From an uncultured Bacilli bacterium (GTDB lineage Bacteria > Bacillota_I > Bacilli_A > RFN20 > CAG-288): 51,038 nt of DNA. Shown here piece after piece: positions 15,786 to 24,753 of the stretch (position 1 is the first letter of the stretch; each line of letters opens with the position of its first letter). Location: NCBI GenBank assembly GCA_948525355.1, contig CAOSOP010000001.1, positions 732 through 51,769 on the forward strand. The letters run 5' to 3'. The position numbers and the translations under genes were made by a program. The notes below the pieces were generated by a model. That model searched no databases and was not told the DNA's origin. It was given only the letters and a program-made list of their open reading frames with translations.

Positions 15786-16091
15786 ATGCCAGAATACCTA
15801 ACGAAAAAGAATATCTGTGGTAAATTTGGAATATCGAGTGATGCTATACTTTCTATAGCCCATATCACTGCATTAGACGATGGACGTATTGATGTCAATC
15901 TCGAACATACTAAATGCAATTTCTATGGTAATCAATTGAAGATTCAACTCTGTATTAACATCAAGAAAGAGTATATTACAAAGGTTTCTTCCATTGAATT
16001 AACACAGAAGATAAAAGATGATATCGTCTTCGCCATCAAGTCACAAGTCGGATTAAAGAATATCGACGTCAGAGTGTTTATTGAGTTCTAA
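15786..16091 (+). CDS. yqhY: Asp23/YqhY-family protein
   Basis: A 101-residue Asp23-family protein. The alternating pattern of beta strands and the ending KSQVGLKNIDVRVFIEF resemble the family, where the segment normally reads ...gl.v..V.V.v.gV. In Bacillus yqhY lies between accC and nusB and is linked to control of acetyl-CoA carboxylase. Here accB and accC are absent but nusB is close by, so synteny supports the name. SD GGAGG precedes the ATG. Its stop TAA overlaps the next ATG (TAATG), implying coupled translation. The sequence is diverged and the call rests partly on position. Confidence 0.65.
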   Translation: MPEYLTKKNICGKFGISSDAILSIAHITALDDGRIDVNLEHTKCNFYGNQLKIQLCINIKKEYITKVSSIELTQKIKDDIVFAIKSQVGLKNIDVRVFIEF

Positions 16092-16786
16092 TGGCTGATC
16101 AAAGTTATATTTCTATCCACAATAAGCTAGTCAAACAATTCCGACGCAGCGCTACATATATCTGCTGGGTTGGTGTTTTAGCTATGTTTGCACTTTTATT
16201 TTTTTTGTTCTCACTCTTACGTTTTAATTCTTATCCAGGAGCTGAAGATAACACTAATGTCGGACTCGGTGGAACTTTTAATATTCCAACATTTCTTGTT
16301 TTAATATTTATCAACTTACTTCCACAAGAAGTGATTATAACTTTGCTTTTTTTAGCAAATGGAATTTTTTCGGGATTATTTATCTATTTAGGACTTAATG
16401 CTAGAAAAGGAAAGAAGTGGCATCTTTATTCAGGAATAATAATCTATTTTATCGATGCAATTGGATTAATACTTGTATTAATTAAGCCAGTGATGAATGC
16501 GATCAATACATCAGACATCTTTTTGTCCTTAGTAGTTCACATCATTTTCTTATTTATTCTTTGCTATGCTTTTTATAAGCGCGCAAGAATCGTCGCTTTA
16601 AAGGATCGAGCGAGAAAAGATATTAGATTTGAAAGAGTTGAAACGAATAAAAAAGTTGTTATATCTTATAAAAAGAGCGAACGTGAACTAGATGAAGGAG
16701 TCAGCGTATTGATCGATGAAATTGATAATGACAAAAATGCAAGTATTGAGGAGAATAAAAATACACTAGATAATCAGAGTAAATAG
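16091..16786 (+). CDS. Four-helix membrane protein, unknown
   Basis: A 231-residue protein with an amphipathic N-terminus, four predicted transmembrane helices (about 22-44, 68-88, 93-110 after a short loop, 120-165 in two segments) and a highly charged cytoplasmic tail (about 170-231) with many Lys/Glu. Not recognised. It starts on the last base of the yqhY stop codon and ends about 20 bp before nusB, so it belongs to the same operon. Bacillus has no equivalent at this place. A membrane anchor or scaffold role for the neighbouring Asp23-type protein (as AmaP in other Firmicutes) is possible but is only inference. Confidence 0.7.
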   Translation: MADQSYISIHNKLVKQFRRSATYICWVGVLAMFALLFFLFSLLRFNSYPGAEDNTNVGLGGTFNIPTFLVLIFINLLPQEVIITLLFLANGIFSGLFIYLGLNARKGKKWHLYSGIIIYFIDAIGLILVLIKPVMNAINTSDIFLSLVVHIIFLFILCYAFYKRARIVALKDRARKDIRFERVETNKKVVISYKKSERELDEGVSVLIDEIDNDKNASIEENKNTLDNQSK

Positions 16787-16807
16787 TGATATATTATTTA
16801 AGGACTT

Positions 16808-17209
16808 ATGAAGCAAAGTGAAATTAGAGAAAAAATTATCAGTGCTGTTTATACCGCAAATTTTTTAACAGATAGTGGTATAACTTTTGAATATGCTGAT
16901 GTTTTGGAGGATTCCTTTGAAGAGGAATACGAAAATATTTCTAGTTTTGCAAAGAGTTTATACGTTAAATCTTTAATCAATCAAGATGAAGCGATTAAAA
17001 ACATTCAAAGCAATTTGACAAAGTGGTCTTTTAATCGTTTAAATCGAGTTATTCAAGCTATTTTAATCACAGCTTATACTGAAAGAAATGTCATCAACGA
17101 AACTGATAAAAAAGTTATCATCAATGAATATATTGAATTATCAAAAAAATATGGCGATGCTAATGATTATCGCCTAGTCAATTCTGTTTTAGATAAGGTG
17201 TTAAATTGA
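16808..17209 (+). CDS. nusB: Transcription antitermination protein NusB
   Basis: A 133-residue all-helical NusB. With NusE (S10) it binds boxA RNA and promotes rRNA antitermination. The C-terminal half carries the family pattern: W(S)FNRLNRVIQAILITAYTE, then VIINEYIELSKKYG and a final FVN-like LVNSVLDKVL. The N-terminal half is shortened and acidic. SD AAGGA. Its TGA overlaps the xseA start (TTGA). The order nusB-xseA-xseB-dxs is that of Bacillus (nusB-folD-xseA-xseB-ispA-dxs) with folD and ispA missing. Confidence 0.9.
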   Translation: MKQSEIREKIISAVYTANFLTDSGITFEYADVLEDSFEEEYENISSFAKSLYVKSLINQDEAIKNIQSNLTKWSFNRLNRVIQAILITAYTERNVINETDKKVIINEYIELSKKYGDANDYRLVNSVLDKVLN

Positions 17210-18417
17210 ACAAGCCTGTATATAGTGTTTCAGATTTATCATCATTTATTAGTGAAGTCCTTCAGGGCTCTTTTTTTCATAATATATGCATAAGAGGAGA
17301 GATAAATCAGCTGAGCAAAAAAGGAAAGTTTACTTATATTACCTTAATTGATTCTAACGAGCAAGGGGAAAATATTTCTTCGGTTTTAAATGTTGTTATC
17401 GGACCATATTGCGATGTTTTAGCTACGAGTTTAAATGTCGGTGATATCGTTTTAATGAGTGGTAATTTAACTTACTATAAAGCGCGTGGAACCATATCGT
17501 TTTGGCCGTCTGTAATTAAAAATGATGGCGAAGGTCAAGAATTAATTCGACTAGAAAAATTAAAGCAAAAACTGCACCAAATGGGAGTCTTTGATCCTTT
17601 AAAGAAAAAAGAACTTCCAAGGATAGTACATAACCTAGCAGTGGTCACTTCAAATAGTGGAGCAGTCATCAATGATATTCGCTCAACTTTAAAATCTAGA
17701 TTTCCAGTTAAAATAAAGGTTTATTCAGCTCTTGTTCAAGGAAATGAAGCTTCAAATAGCTTGATTAAGGCTTTAGATTTAGCGATAAAAGATGAACCTG
17801 ATTTAATAATTTTAGCTCGAGGTGGAGGAAGCAAAAGCGATTTAGCTCCGTTTAATAACGAAGAATTGGTGCTTAAAGTATTTGATTCACCAATCCCTAT
17901 TATTTCCGCCGTCGGACATCAAGTCGATACATCGCTGACCGATTTAGCAGCAGATAAAAGTGCGATAACACCGACTGAAGCGGCGACCATGGTCGGTTTG
18001 AGTTTAAAAGAAGTTGAACAGAATCATATTAATTATCGCTCATCTTTAAAATCAATTATCAGCCGACGAGTTGATTTATTAAACGAAAGATATTTAAGCA
18101 TCAAAAAAAGATTTGAGCTCAGCTCTCCTTCAGCTTTGATTAAGATTAAAGAAAAAGAGTATCAAAGTTATCGTGAAAAGTTGAAGAGAGTGCTAAGTGA
18201 AAGGTATGGAATAATTAAGAATAGATTAGAGCAGAAAAAACTTCTTCTCGCCTCATCAAATCCTTTAAATATTTTAGAAAAAGGCTATGCGTATGTCTAT
18301 AAAGGAGAGAACAAAGTCACAAGCATCGAAGAAATTAAAGAAGAAGACTTATTAAAAGTGTTTTTAAGAGGTGGAGAACTAGAAGTCATTGTTAAGGGGA
18401 AGAAAAAGTATGAATGA
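17206..18417 (+). CDS. xseA: Exodeoxyribonuclease VII large subunit
   Basis: Large subunit of exonuclease VII, which degrades single-stranded DNA from both ends. N-terminal OB domain with YSVSDLSSFI and GEINQLSKKGKFTYITL, then the catalytic domain with VVTSNSGAVINDI, ARGGGSKSDLAPFNNEEL and SAVGHQVDTSLTDLAADK, and a coiled-coil C-terminus ending in NPLNILEKGYAYV. Length 403 aa, slightly short. The only start that keeps the N-terminal motif is the TTG at 17206, overlapping the nusB stop, with AAGGTG upstream. Coupled to xseB by overlapping ATGAATGA. Confidence 0.96.
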   Translation: MNKPVYSVSDLSSFISEVLQGSFFHNICIRGEINQLSKKGKFTYITLIDSNEQGENISSVLNVVIGPYCDVLATSLNVGDIVLMSGNLTYYKARGTISFWPSVIKNDGEGQELIRLEKLKQKLHQMGVFDPLKKKELPRIVHNLAVVTSNSGAVINDIRSTLKSRFPVKIKVYSALVQGNEASNSLIKALDLAIKDEPDLIILARGGGSKSDLAPFNNEELVLKVFDSPIPIISAVGHQVDTSLTDLAADKSAITPTEAATMVGLSLKEVEQNHINYRSSLKSIISRRVDLLNERYLSIKKRFELSSPSALIKIKEKEYQSYREKLKRVLSERYGIIKNRLEQKKLLLASSNPLNILEKGYAYVYKGENKVTSIEEIKEEDLLKVFLRGGELEVIVKGKKKYE

Positions 18418-18604
18418 AAAATATGAAGATTTAGAAAAACAACTAGATGAAATAATCAGCAAAATGCAAGATGAAAAAAAAGATATTGCTGAAATTATGT
18501 CACTATACAAGAAGGGACAAGAAATCTTGAATAAACTTGAGTCAAAAGTAAAAGATATTAAAGAAGAAGTAGATAAGTTTAACGAGGAGGAAAGTGGAAT
18601 ATAA
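18410..18604 (+). CDS. xseB: Exodeoxyribonuclease VII small subunit
   Basis: A 64-residue two-helix protein with the XseB pattern (YEDLEKQLDEIISKMQ, then LYKKGQEILNKLESKV). It binds the coiled-coil arm of XseA. The ATG at 18410 overlaps the xseA stop; a TTG at 18389 would lie inside xseA before the AAGGGG that serves as SD. Its end overlaps the dxs start by 11 bp. Confidence 0.93.
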   Translation: MNEKYEDLEKQLDEIISKMQDEKKDIAEIMSLYKKGQEILNKLESKVKDIKEEVDKFNEEESGI

Positions 18605-20402
18605 GGGAAGAGAAGTCGATCTATCTTATATTAAGTCATGTTCAAATGAAGAACTTCATGACTTAGCTTTTTTGCTTCGCGAAAAAATCATTGAAACCGT
18701 CGCTTCTACTGGTGGTCATCTTTCGAGCAATCTTGGAACGGTCGAATTGACCTTAGGATTAGCAAAAGTCTTTGATTTAGATAAGGACCAAGTTATCTTT
18801 GATGTAGGTCATCAAACATATGCATATAAAATAATCACGGGTAGAGATCTAAGCAGTTTAAGAAAAAAAGATGGTGTCTCACCATTTTCTTCAACTAATG
18901 AATCAAAGTATGACATCATCGATAACGGCCATTCATCAACATCGCTTTCATATGCTCTAGCGATAGCTGAAATGAAAAAGGCTCATGGTGATGACTCATT
19001 TACCATTGCTTTTATCGGCGATGGAAGCATCACAAATGGCCTTTCGTTTGAGGCATTAAATGAAATCGGTGCAAGAAAAGATTTAAATCTAATCATTGTT
19101 TTAAATGACAACGGGATGAGCATATCCAAAGCTACTGGTTCACTATCTAAACAATTTTTAAAACTACGACATAGTAGATTCTACCTTAAAAGAGTCTTGG
19201 CTTTTAGAAAGCTTGGAAAGATCAAAGGTTTTGGTTGGCTGTATAAATTCTTCCGTCACATTAAGAATTTTTTCAAGCACATCATCGTTCGAGACAATCT
19301 ATTTGAAAGTTTAAACATCCCTTATAATGGTCCGTTTGATGGTAATAAAATAAAGGAAGTTAAAACTGCCTTAGAGTTTGCTAAAAACGTCAAGGGACCG
19401 ATCATTCTTCACTTTAAAACGGTTAAGGGAAAAGGATATGAATTAGCACAAGATGATGAAGTAGGACACTGGCATGGAATTGAACCATTCGATATTAAAA
19501 CAGGTAAACTTATCAAAGAATTCACCGAAGATTATTCCTATTATGCGAGTAGAGTAATATATAACATGTTGGTCGAAGATGAAAAAACATATCTTATATG
19601 TCCAGCGATGATTCATGGATCTTACCTTGAACAATGTTTTTTAGACTATCGAGAGAGGACATTTGATGTTGGAATCGCCGAGGAGCATGCGATAGTTTAT
19701 GGTGCTGCGCTTTCGCTTTGTCATTATCATCCGATAATCTCCATATATTCGACATTTTTACAAAGGAGTTATGATGAATTGATTCACGACTTATGTCGAA
19801 ATAAAAATGGCTCTATTGTCTTTATTGATCGAGCTGGGCTTATTGGAAAAGATGGTCCTTCTCATCAAGGAATATATGATGTTTCCTATTTAAAAACGAT
19901 CCCAAATACCTATATATTTCATCCATATTCCAAAGAAGATTTAGATGTTATTTTGGCTAGAAAGAATGAAATATATGAAAGTAAAGTCAACCTCTTTGTC
20001 CGACTGCCAAAAGAAAAAATAATCAGTGATATATCTGACTATAATCGAATTAATGGTGCTGATACTTTGATAATCAGTGTTGGTAATTTAGGTGTTGGTC
20101 TGTTTAAAGAATTGAATGGTTTTGATACATTACTAATAAAGCAAATCCATCCTCTAGAAGAAGAGCAGTTAAAATTCATTCTTCAATACAAAAATATCAT
20201 TCTCTATGATCCTTATTCAACAAATCTCGGCCTAGAATCTTCAATCGCTCACTTTTTAGCTTTAAATAGTTATCATGGTAATTATAAAGCTTATTCACTG
20301 CCTGTCTGTTATATCGAGAGCATGAGAATCGACGAACAGCTTGAAAAATATGAGCTTGATATAGAAACGATGAAGATAAAAATAGTGAATAATGCAGATT
20401 AG
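18594..20402 (+). CDS. dxs: 1-deoxy-D-xylulose-5-phosphate synthase
   Basis: Thiamine-diphosphate enzyme that condenses pyruvate and glyceraldehyde 3-phosphate, the first step of the MEP isoprenoid pathway. Motifs: GHLSSNLGTVELT, FDVGHQTYAYKI, TPP/Mg site GDGSITNGLSFEALN, GPFDGN, KGKGYELAQDD, catalytic region DVGIAEEHAIVYGAAL, and RAGLIGKDGPSHQGIYD. It is 602 aa, about 20-30 shorter than usual at the C-terminus. The GTG at 18594 is the only start that retains KSCSNEELHDLA; GAGGAGG sits only 3 nt before it, a short spacing. ispA, normally just upstream, is absent here. The stop lies in the first unit of an 11-bp repeat array. Confidence 0.96.
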   Translation: MEYKGREVDLSYIKSCSNEELHDLAFLLREKIIETVASTGGHLSSNLGTVELTLGLAKVFDLDKDQVIFDVGHQTYAYKIITGRDLSSLRKKDGVSPFSSTNESKYDIIDNGHSSTSLSYALAIAEMKKAHGDDSFTIAFIGDGSITNGLSFEALNEIGARKDLNLIIVLNDNGMSISKATGSLSKQFLKLRHSRFYLKRVLAFRKLGKIKGFGWLYKFFRHIKNFFKHIIVRDNLFESLNIPYNGPFDGNKIKEVKTALEFAKNVKGPIILHFKTVKGKGYELAQDDEVGHWHGIEPFDIKTGKLIKEFTEDYSYYASRVIYNMLVEDEKTYLICPAMIHGSYLEQCFLDYRERTFDVGIAEEHAIVYGAALSLCHYHPIISIYSTFLQRSYDELIHDLCRNKNGSIVFIDRAGLIGKDGPSHQGIYDVSYLKTIPNTYIFHPYSKEDLDVILARKNEIYESKVNLFVRLPKEKIISDISDYNRINGADTLIISVGNLGVGLFKELNGFDTLLIKQIHPLEEEQLKFILQYKNIILYDPYSTNLGLESSIAHFLALNSYHGNYKAYSLPVCYIESMRIDEQLEKYELDIETMKIKIVNNAD

Positions 20403-20442
20403 TATTTTTCTAGTAAATATTTAGTATTAATTTAGTTAAGAA
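20399..20442 (+). repeat. 11-bp phased TTAGTA array, site 1
   Basis: Units start at 20399, 20410, 20421 and 20432: TTAGTATTTTT, CTAGTAAATAT, TTAGTATTAAT, TTAGTTAAGAA. The period is exactly 11 bp. The first unit overlaps the dxs stop codon, and the array lies upstream of the promoter for the PII-like gene. The same architecture occurs at three other places in this window. Confidence 0.85.
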
Positions 20443-20485
20443 AACGCTTTTAAAAACTTGTAAAAAATTATATAAGGAATATAAT
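20439..20485 (+). promoter_or_regulatory. Promoter of the PII-like/antiporter pair, with cre-like site
   Basis: -35 TTGTAA (20458-20463), 16 bp, -10 TATAAT (20480-20485). Just upstream at 20439-20452 is AGAAAACGCTTTTA, which fits a CcpA cre at about 12 of 14 positions. The repeat array ends next to it. Confidence 0.6.
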
Positions 20486-20504
20486 TTATACGAGAGGTGA
20501 ATTT

Positions 20505-20852
20505 ATGATTAAAATGCTTGTAGCAGTAATCAACAATACTGAGAAAGTTGAAAAAATTCTAAATGTACTTGAAGAGGGTGGAATTACTTCTGGCTGTATC
20601 ATCGATGGAAAGGGAATGAATCATTCTCATCACATCCATGATGAAGAAGATAAGCAGCATGTTGGTATTTTAAGAAACTTCTTAAATCCTGAAAGAGTTC
20701 CATCTAAAACTTTACTATTCGTCGCTGAGAGTGAGAAGATTACATTTATAAAGAACTCTATATTAGACGCTTTCAAGGGTTCAAAAGAGAGTGATTTAGG
20801 TTTTATTGCAGAATTTGATGCCTGTAATACGACATTAATAACCAATAAATAA
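20505..20852 (+). CDS. PII-like regulatory protein
   Basis: A 115-residue protein with the ferredoxin-like pattern of PII and PII-like sensors: strand MLVAVINNTEKVEKILNVL, helix, then EGGITSGCIIDGKGM leading into a loop, and a second half (KTLLFVAESEKITFIKNSI, then DLGFIAEFDA). The T-loop region is short and rich in His and acid (NHSHHIHDEEDKQH, about 38-51), which suggests metal or nucleotide control instead of the classical uridylylated Tyr. It lies 20 bp before a cation/proton antiporter, so it probably gates or senses for that transporter. This is inference from context. Confidence 0.7.
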   Translation: MIKMLVAVINNTEKVEKILNVLEEGGITSGCIIDGKGMNHSHHIHDEEDKQHVGILRNFLNPERVPSKTLLFVAESEKITFIKNSILDAFKGSKESDLGFIAEFDACNTTLITNK

Positions 20853-20872
20853 AGCGTATTGTCGAGGTATTT

Positions 20873-22234
20873 ATGAATTTATTATTTAGTTTTATCGATT
20901 TTGAAGGAAGTGGCAACAATCCTTCAGTATTATTGCTTGCAATAGCAGTAATACTTTTGACTGGTTTGCTCATGAGTAAACTGACGAAAGTCTTGCACAT
21001 TCCTAATGTCACAGGTTATCTTGTTGGTGGATTACTTCTTGGACCTGGTCTATTAGGTCTTATCAATGGATTTGATGGAATCATCAGCATATCGACTGTC
21101 GAGGCGTTAAAAGTTATAGTTAAAATAGAATTGGCCTTTATCGCCTTTACAATCGGTTGTGAATTTAAAAAAAGCTTTATCAAAAGCGTTGGAATCAAAC
21201 CGATAATCGTCGCAGCTGGTGAAAGCTTCTTCGCCGTTATCATCATATTCGGCGTAATCATGTGTTTTTCACCACTACTAGTTAATTTACTTGATAAAAC
21301 CATGGTTGAAGTGACATCATATGCCTTAGCCCTAGGTTCAATCGGTGCTGCAACGGCACCAGCGGCAACCTTGATGGTCATCAAGCAGTATCGCGCGAAA
21401 GGTGAATTAACCGATACATTGATTGCAACTGTCGCTGTCGATGATGCAACCGCATTGATTTTCTTTGGACTTGCCATCGCAATAATTGAAATAATAAGTC
21501 CAAATTCAGGTAATAGCAATATTGTTTTAAGCATTGCTTCACCATTTATCGCTATTATATTAGCCATTGGATTAGGAGTATTATGTGGATTTGCACTCGT
21601 TCTATTTACTAAATATTTCCACGGAAGAGGAACGAGGTTATGTGCGATATTATGCACAACACTTGGATGTTCTGGATTATGTTACGCAGTAAGTCTAGGA
21701 TTTAATACATTATTTGCTAACTGTGGTTTATCAGGAAATAGCATTGAAGTTTCTGACTTATTTGCCGTTATGGTCGTTGGATTAATCTACACCAACTTCT
21801 CACCAGCGGAAGAAGAAACAGTCGAACTTGTCAATCGCTTCACCCCACCATTTGTCATGATGTTCTTCGTGCTTTCTGGTGCTGAGCTTGACTTTGGTGA
21901 ATTAAATGGAAATCAGATAGTTGTTATCGTCTTATCTATCGCATGTTATGTCATCGCAAGAACAGCTGGTAAATATGCCGGTGTTCAAGTTACAGGTAGA
22001 CTATGTAAGCTGCCGTCAAAAGTAACAAATCTTATGGCCCTTGGACTTATGCCACAAGGTGGTGTCGCCATCGGTTTATCGATTACCGCCAGCCGACTTC
22101 CTGTTTTACAAGACATCAGTTTGATTATCTCAACAACGATCATCACTTCATGTATTATAACTGAACTCTTTGGTCCTTTATTTACAAAATTCATGCTTTA
22201 TAAAGCAAAAGAAGCTGATCCGGCTTTAAAATAA
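20873..22234 (+). CDS. CPA2-family cation:proton antiporter
   Basis: A 453-residue integral membrane protein with about 12-13 helices and the Na/H exchanger fold. Helix motifs include VTGYLVGGLLLGPGLLG near residue 43, TIGCEFKKSF, GSIGAATAPAATLMV, and the ion-binding pair in VAVDDATALIFFGL (two Asp). There is no C-terminal TrkA-N domain, unlike KefB/KefC; control may be supplied by the preceding PII-like protein. It would exchange Na+ or K+ for protons across the membrane; which ion cannot be said. Its mRNA ends at a strong terminator. Confidence 0.85.
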   Translation: MNLLFSFIDFEGSGNNPSVLLLAIAVILLTGLLMSKLTKVLHIPNVTGYLVGGLLLGPGLLGLINGFDGIISISTVEALKVIVKIELAFIAFTIGCEFKKSFIKSVGIKPIIVAAGESFFAVIIIFGVIMCFSPLLVNLLDKTMVEVTSYALALGSIGAATAPAATLMVIKQYRAKGELTDTLIATVAVDDATALIFFGLAIAIIEIISPNSGNSNIVLSIASPFIAIILAIGLGVLCGFALVLFTKYFHGRGTRLCAILCTTLGCSGLCYAVSLGFNTLFANCGLSGNSIEVSDLFAVMVVGLIYTNFSPAEEETVELVNRFTPPFVMMFFVLSGAELDFGELNGNQIVVIVLSIACYVIARTAGKYAGVQVTGRLCKLPSKVTNLMALGLMPQGGVAIGLSITASRLPVLQDISLIISTTIITSCIITELFGPLFTKFMLYKAKEADPALK

Positions 22235-22235
22235 T

Positions 22236-22266
22236 AAAAAGCTGCATAGCAATATGCGGCTTTTTT
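22236..22266 (+). terminator. Intrinsic terminator after the antiporter
   Basis: GCTGCATA, loop GCAA, TATGCGGC and a T run. Confidence 0.9.
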
Positions 22267-22389
22267 AATGATTATATTTAAAAATATTCCTTAACAGAAT
22301 CTATATTAAATGAAGAGCAGAGAATAAAGAATTGAAGAAATAATAAAAAGTTTAACTATCTATATTTAAGACGATACTATATAATATAT

Positions 22390-23031
22390 ATGATGAATAG
22401 AGAGAATGAAAGTTTTGATCGACGTTTATTTATATACTGCAGTTTGAATATCCTGATTGGATTATTCTTTATCTTTTCTGCATGTTTTACTTATTTTATC
22501 TACGGCATTCAAAATGGTACTGATGCGTCATTTTTGGCCAACACTTTTGCCGGCCTTTGCCTAATCAGTTCGGGTATATATTCTTTAATTAAAAAAGAGA
22601 GCAAACTATCTTCAGTAATTTTATCAGGTACAATTGCTTTAACTTTAAGCTTATTTGTCAGCATTATTATTTTCTTCTCTGAAGAATATGAACCGCGTAA
22701 CAATTATTGTTTTGCCTTGCTTGAATTTGTCAATCCAATAGTGATGATCGTATATTATTTGACCGATGTTAAGGAAGACCATAAGTATTCTAATTATAAA
22801 ACACTTTGGCTGATTATTTTACCGATAGTTTTTTATTCGGTAATTTCATTTTTCGTCGTTAAATTTACTGATAATAAGGTTAACGATAACTTGTTTACTG
22901 AAATATATGACAATAATTTCTTTTCACTAGCATTTATAGTTCTTGTTTACTTTTTATCTTATGCCATTGGATCGTTATATTTATTGTTAAATAAAGTAAT
23001 CTATAAAAAATTAAGGAAAGGGAAGAATTAG
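22390..23031 (+). CDS. Six-helix membrane protein, unknown; possibly leaderless
   Basis: A 213-residue protein with about six transmembrane helices (near 14-36, 46-63, 75-94, 107-127, 138-158, 180-205) and basic ends. Not recognised. It precedes recN by a single base (stop TAG then ATG), so the two are probably co-transcribed. There is no SD. A TATAAT (22380-22385) lies 4 nt before the first ATG and 7 nt before the second (22393, MNREN), so transcription would begin at or beside the second ATG. No convincing -35 was found. Confidence 0.65.
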   Translation: MMNRENESFDRRLFIYCSLNILIGLFFIFSACFTYFIYGIQNGTDASFLANTFAGLCLISSGIYSLIKKESKLSSVILSGTIALTLSLFVSIIIFFSEEYEPRNNYCFALLEFVNPIVMIVYYLTDVKEDHKYSNYKTLWLIILPIVFYSVISFFVVKFTDNKVNDNLFTEIYDNNFFSLAFIVLVYFLSYAIGSLYLLLNKVIYKKLRKGKN

Positions 23032-23032
23032 T

Positions 23033-24673
23033 ATGTTAAAACACCTTCACATTAAAAACTATATCTTAATCGATGAAATCGATATTGAATTTGACGATGG
23101 TCTTAACATCATCTATGGAGAAACTGGAGCGGGAAAATCAATCCTCGTCTCAGCATTAAATCTTTTAAAAGGTCAAAGAACCTCATTTGATCATATTCTT
23201 GATGAGTCAAAGAAGGCCTTGATAGAAGCAACATTTATTTTAACTGATGATTTTATCAAAACTCATCCACTACTTAAGGATTATTTAGATTCTAATGAAT
23301 TGATCATCTCTCGCTCACTCCTTCCATCGAAGACTTCGCAGATACGAATAAATGGTGAATTAATAACTTTAAGTGAACTTGAAGAAATAGCAAAGGATGT
23401 CATTGATATAACATCATCTGGTTCATCTTTTTTGCTTCGAACTAATGAATATCAGAAGAATTTATTAGATAAATACATTGTCAGCCAAATTGGTCGTAAG
23501 TCATATGATGATTATAGTGCTAAATATGATGAGTATTTAAAGGCGATTAAAGCTAAAGAAGAGTATTTAACTTATTTAAGAACTAATGATATCGATAGCA
23601 TTAGATTTAAACTAGAGAAACTTTCAAAGTATAATATCAAAGACAACGAATACGAAGATTTAAAAGAAGAGGCTATTGAAGCAGAGAAGTATTCAAAAAA
23701 TCTCGCAGCCTATAGCAATTTTGAGGCTTTGGATAACGATGAATCCTTTCATGACATAATGTATAAACTGACTAAGTGTTTTAACGAAATAGATGATGAA
23801 GATTCACAAGAGTTGATATCATATATCGATGAAATTCGCGAAAGAGTATCTCATTACGCCTCAAAATGTGGGGAAGAAGAAAAGTATTTACAAAGAGTTG
23901 ATTACATCAATTCGCGTATTTTTGAACTGCAACCTTTGATCAGAGAATATGAATCAAGTAATGCAGTAATCCAAACTATAGATGAATTGACAAGTAGACT
24001 AGATGAAGTGACAAACTCTGAGGATCATATAAAGAGTTTAGATAAAAAAGTCGAAGCTAAAAGAGCAGAGTGTTATAAATTAGCTAAAGAACTATCATCT
24101 ATTAGAAAAGAATATGCGAAAAAAATCGATGAATATGTTCAGTATGAAATGAAAGGACTCTCATTAAAAGAAGATGGATTCAAAATTGAATTTACTGAAA
24201 AAGAATTATCTAGCAGCGGAATTGATGAAATCGAAATGTTGGTTTGTTTAAACAAAGGAATGGGATTTAAACCTCTATGTCAAACCGCTTCTTTCGGTGA
24301 GACTAGCCGCCTTCTAATCGCCTTAATTGCTAGCTTAAATAAACTAGCACCGATAGATACTTTGATATTAGATGAAGTTGATACAGGTGTTAGTGGTAAA
24401 ATTGGCGTTAGCGTTGCTAAAAAACTTATTGAAATATCGAAGGAATCGATGGTTATTGCCATATCGCACCTTCCACCAGTTATCGCTTCTGGTGATAGTT
24501 TTTATCGTGTGTATAAAGAAGATGAAAACGAGAAGACCAGTACTCATATCAATAAAATGAGCAGAGAAGAGGCGTTAAAAGATTTAGCAATAATTTTAAG
24601 TGGTAAGGATGATGATCAAAAGGCTTATTCGTTAGCTGAGAGTTTAGTTGAGGAAGTTCACACTAAAAACTAA
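23033..24673 (+). CDS. recN: DNA repair protein RecN
   Basis: SMC-like ATPase of double-strand break repair. N-terminal HLHIKNYILIDEIDIEF and Walker A GETGAGKSILVSALNLL (about 29-45), long coiled coil (about 150-370), and C-terminal signature SFGETSRLLIALIASL with Walker B TLILDEVDTGVSG and ISHLPPVIA. Length 546 aa, near normal. In Bacillus recN is followed by spoIVB and spo0A; spoIVB follows here too, but spo0A does not. Its stop codon is covered by the last unit of repeat array 2. Confidence 0.96.
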   Translation: MLKHLHIKNYILIDEIDIEFDDGLNIIYGETGAGKSILVSALNLLKGQRTSFDHILDESKKALIEATFILTDDFIKTHPLLKDYLDSNELIISRSLLPSKTSQIRINGELITLSELEEIAKDVIDITSSGSSFLLRTNEYQKNLLDKYIVSQIGRKSYDDYSAKYDEYLKAIKAKEEYLTYLRTNDIDSIRFKLEKLSKYNIKDNEYEDLKEEAIEAEKYSKNLAAYSNFEALDNDESFHDIMYKLTKCFNEIDDEDSQELISYIDEIRERVSHYASKCGEEEKYLQRVDYINSRIFELQPLIREYESSNAVIQTIDELTSRLDEVTNSEDHIKSLDKKVEAKRAECYKLAKELSSIRKEYAKKIDEYVQYEMKGLSLKEDGFKIEFTEKELSSSGIDEIEMLVCLNKGMGFKPLCQTASFGETSRLLIALIASLNKLAPIDTLILDEVDTGVSGKIGVSVAKKLIEISKESMVIAISHLPPVIASGDSFYRVYKEDENEKTSTHINKMSREEALKDLAIILSGKDDDQKAYSLAESLVEEVHTKN

Positions 24674-24710
24674 CTAATATAGTACTAAATATCTACTAAT
24701 AAATTACTAG
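24667..24710 (-). repeat. 11-bp phased TTAGTA array, site 2
   Basis: Read on the minus strand from 24710: CTAGTAATTTA, TTAGTAGATAT, TTAGTACTATA, TTAGTTAGTTT, exact 11-bp steps (24710, 24699, 24688, 24677). It lies between recN and spoIVB, overlaps the recN stop codon and is opposite in orientation to site 1. Confidence 0.85.
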
Positions 24711-24753
24711 AATAATTATTCTTCCAATTGCAATACTATTTTTGGAGGAATTT

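Noticed and set aside
21016..21657. Long minus-strand open frame opposite the antiporter gene
   Set aside because: It is a mirror of the antiporter's codons, has no SD or recognisable protein features, and the plus-strand gene is clearly real.
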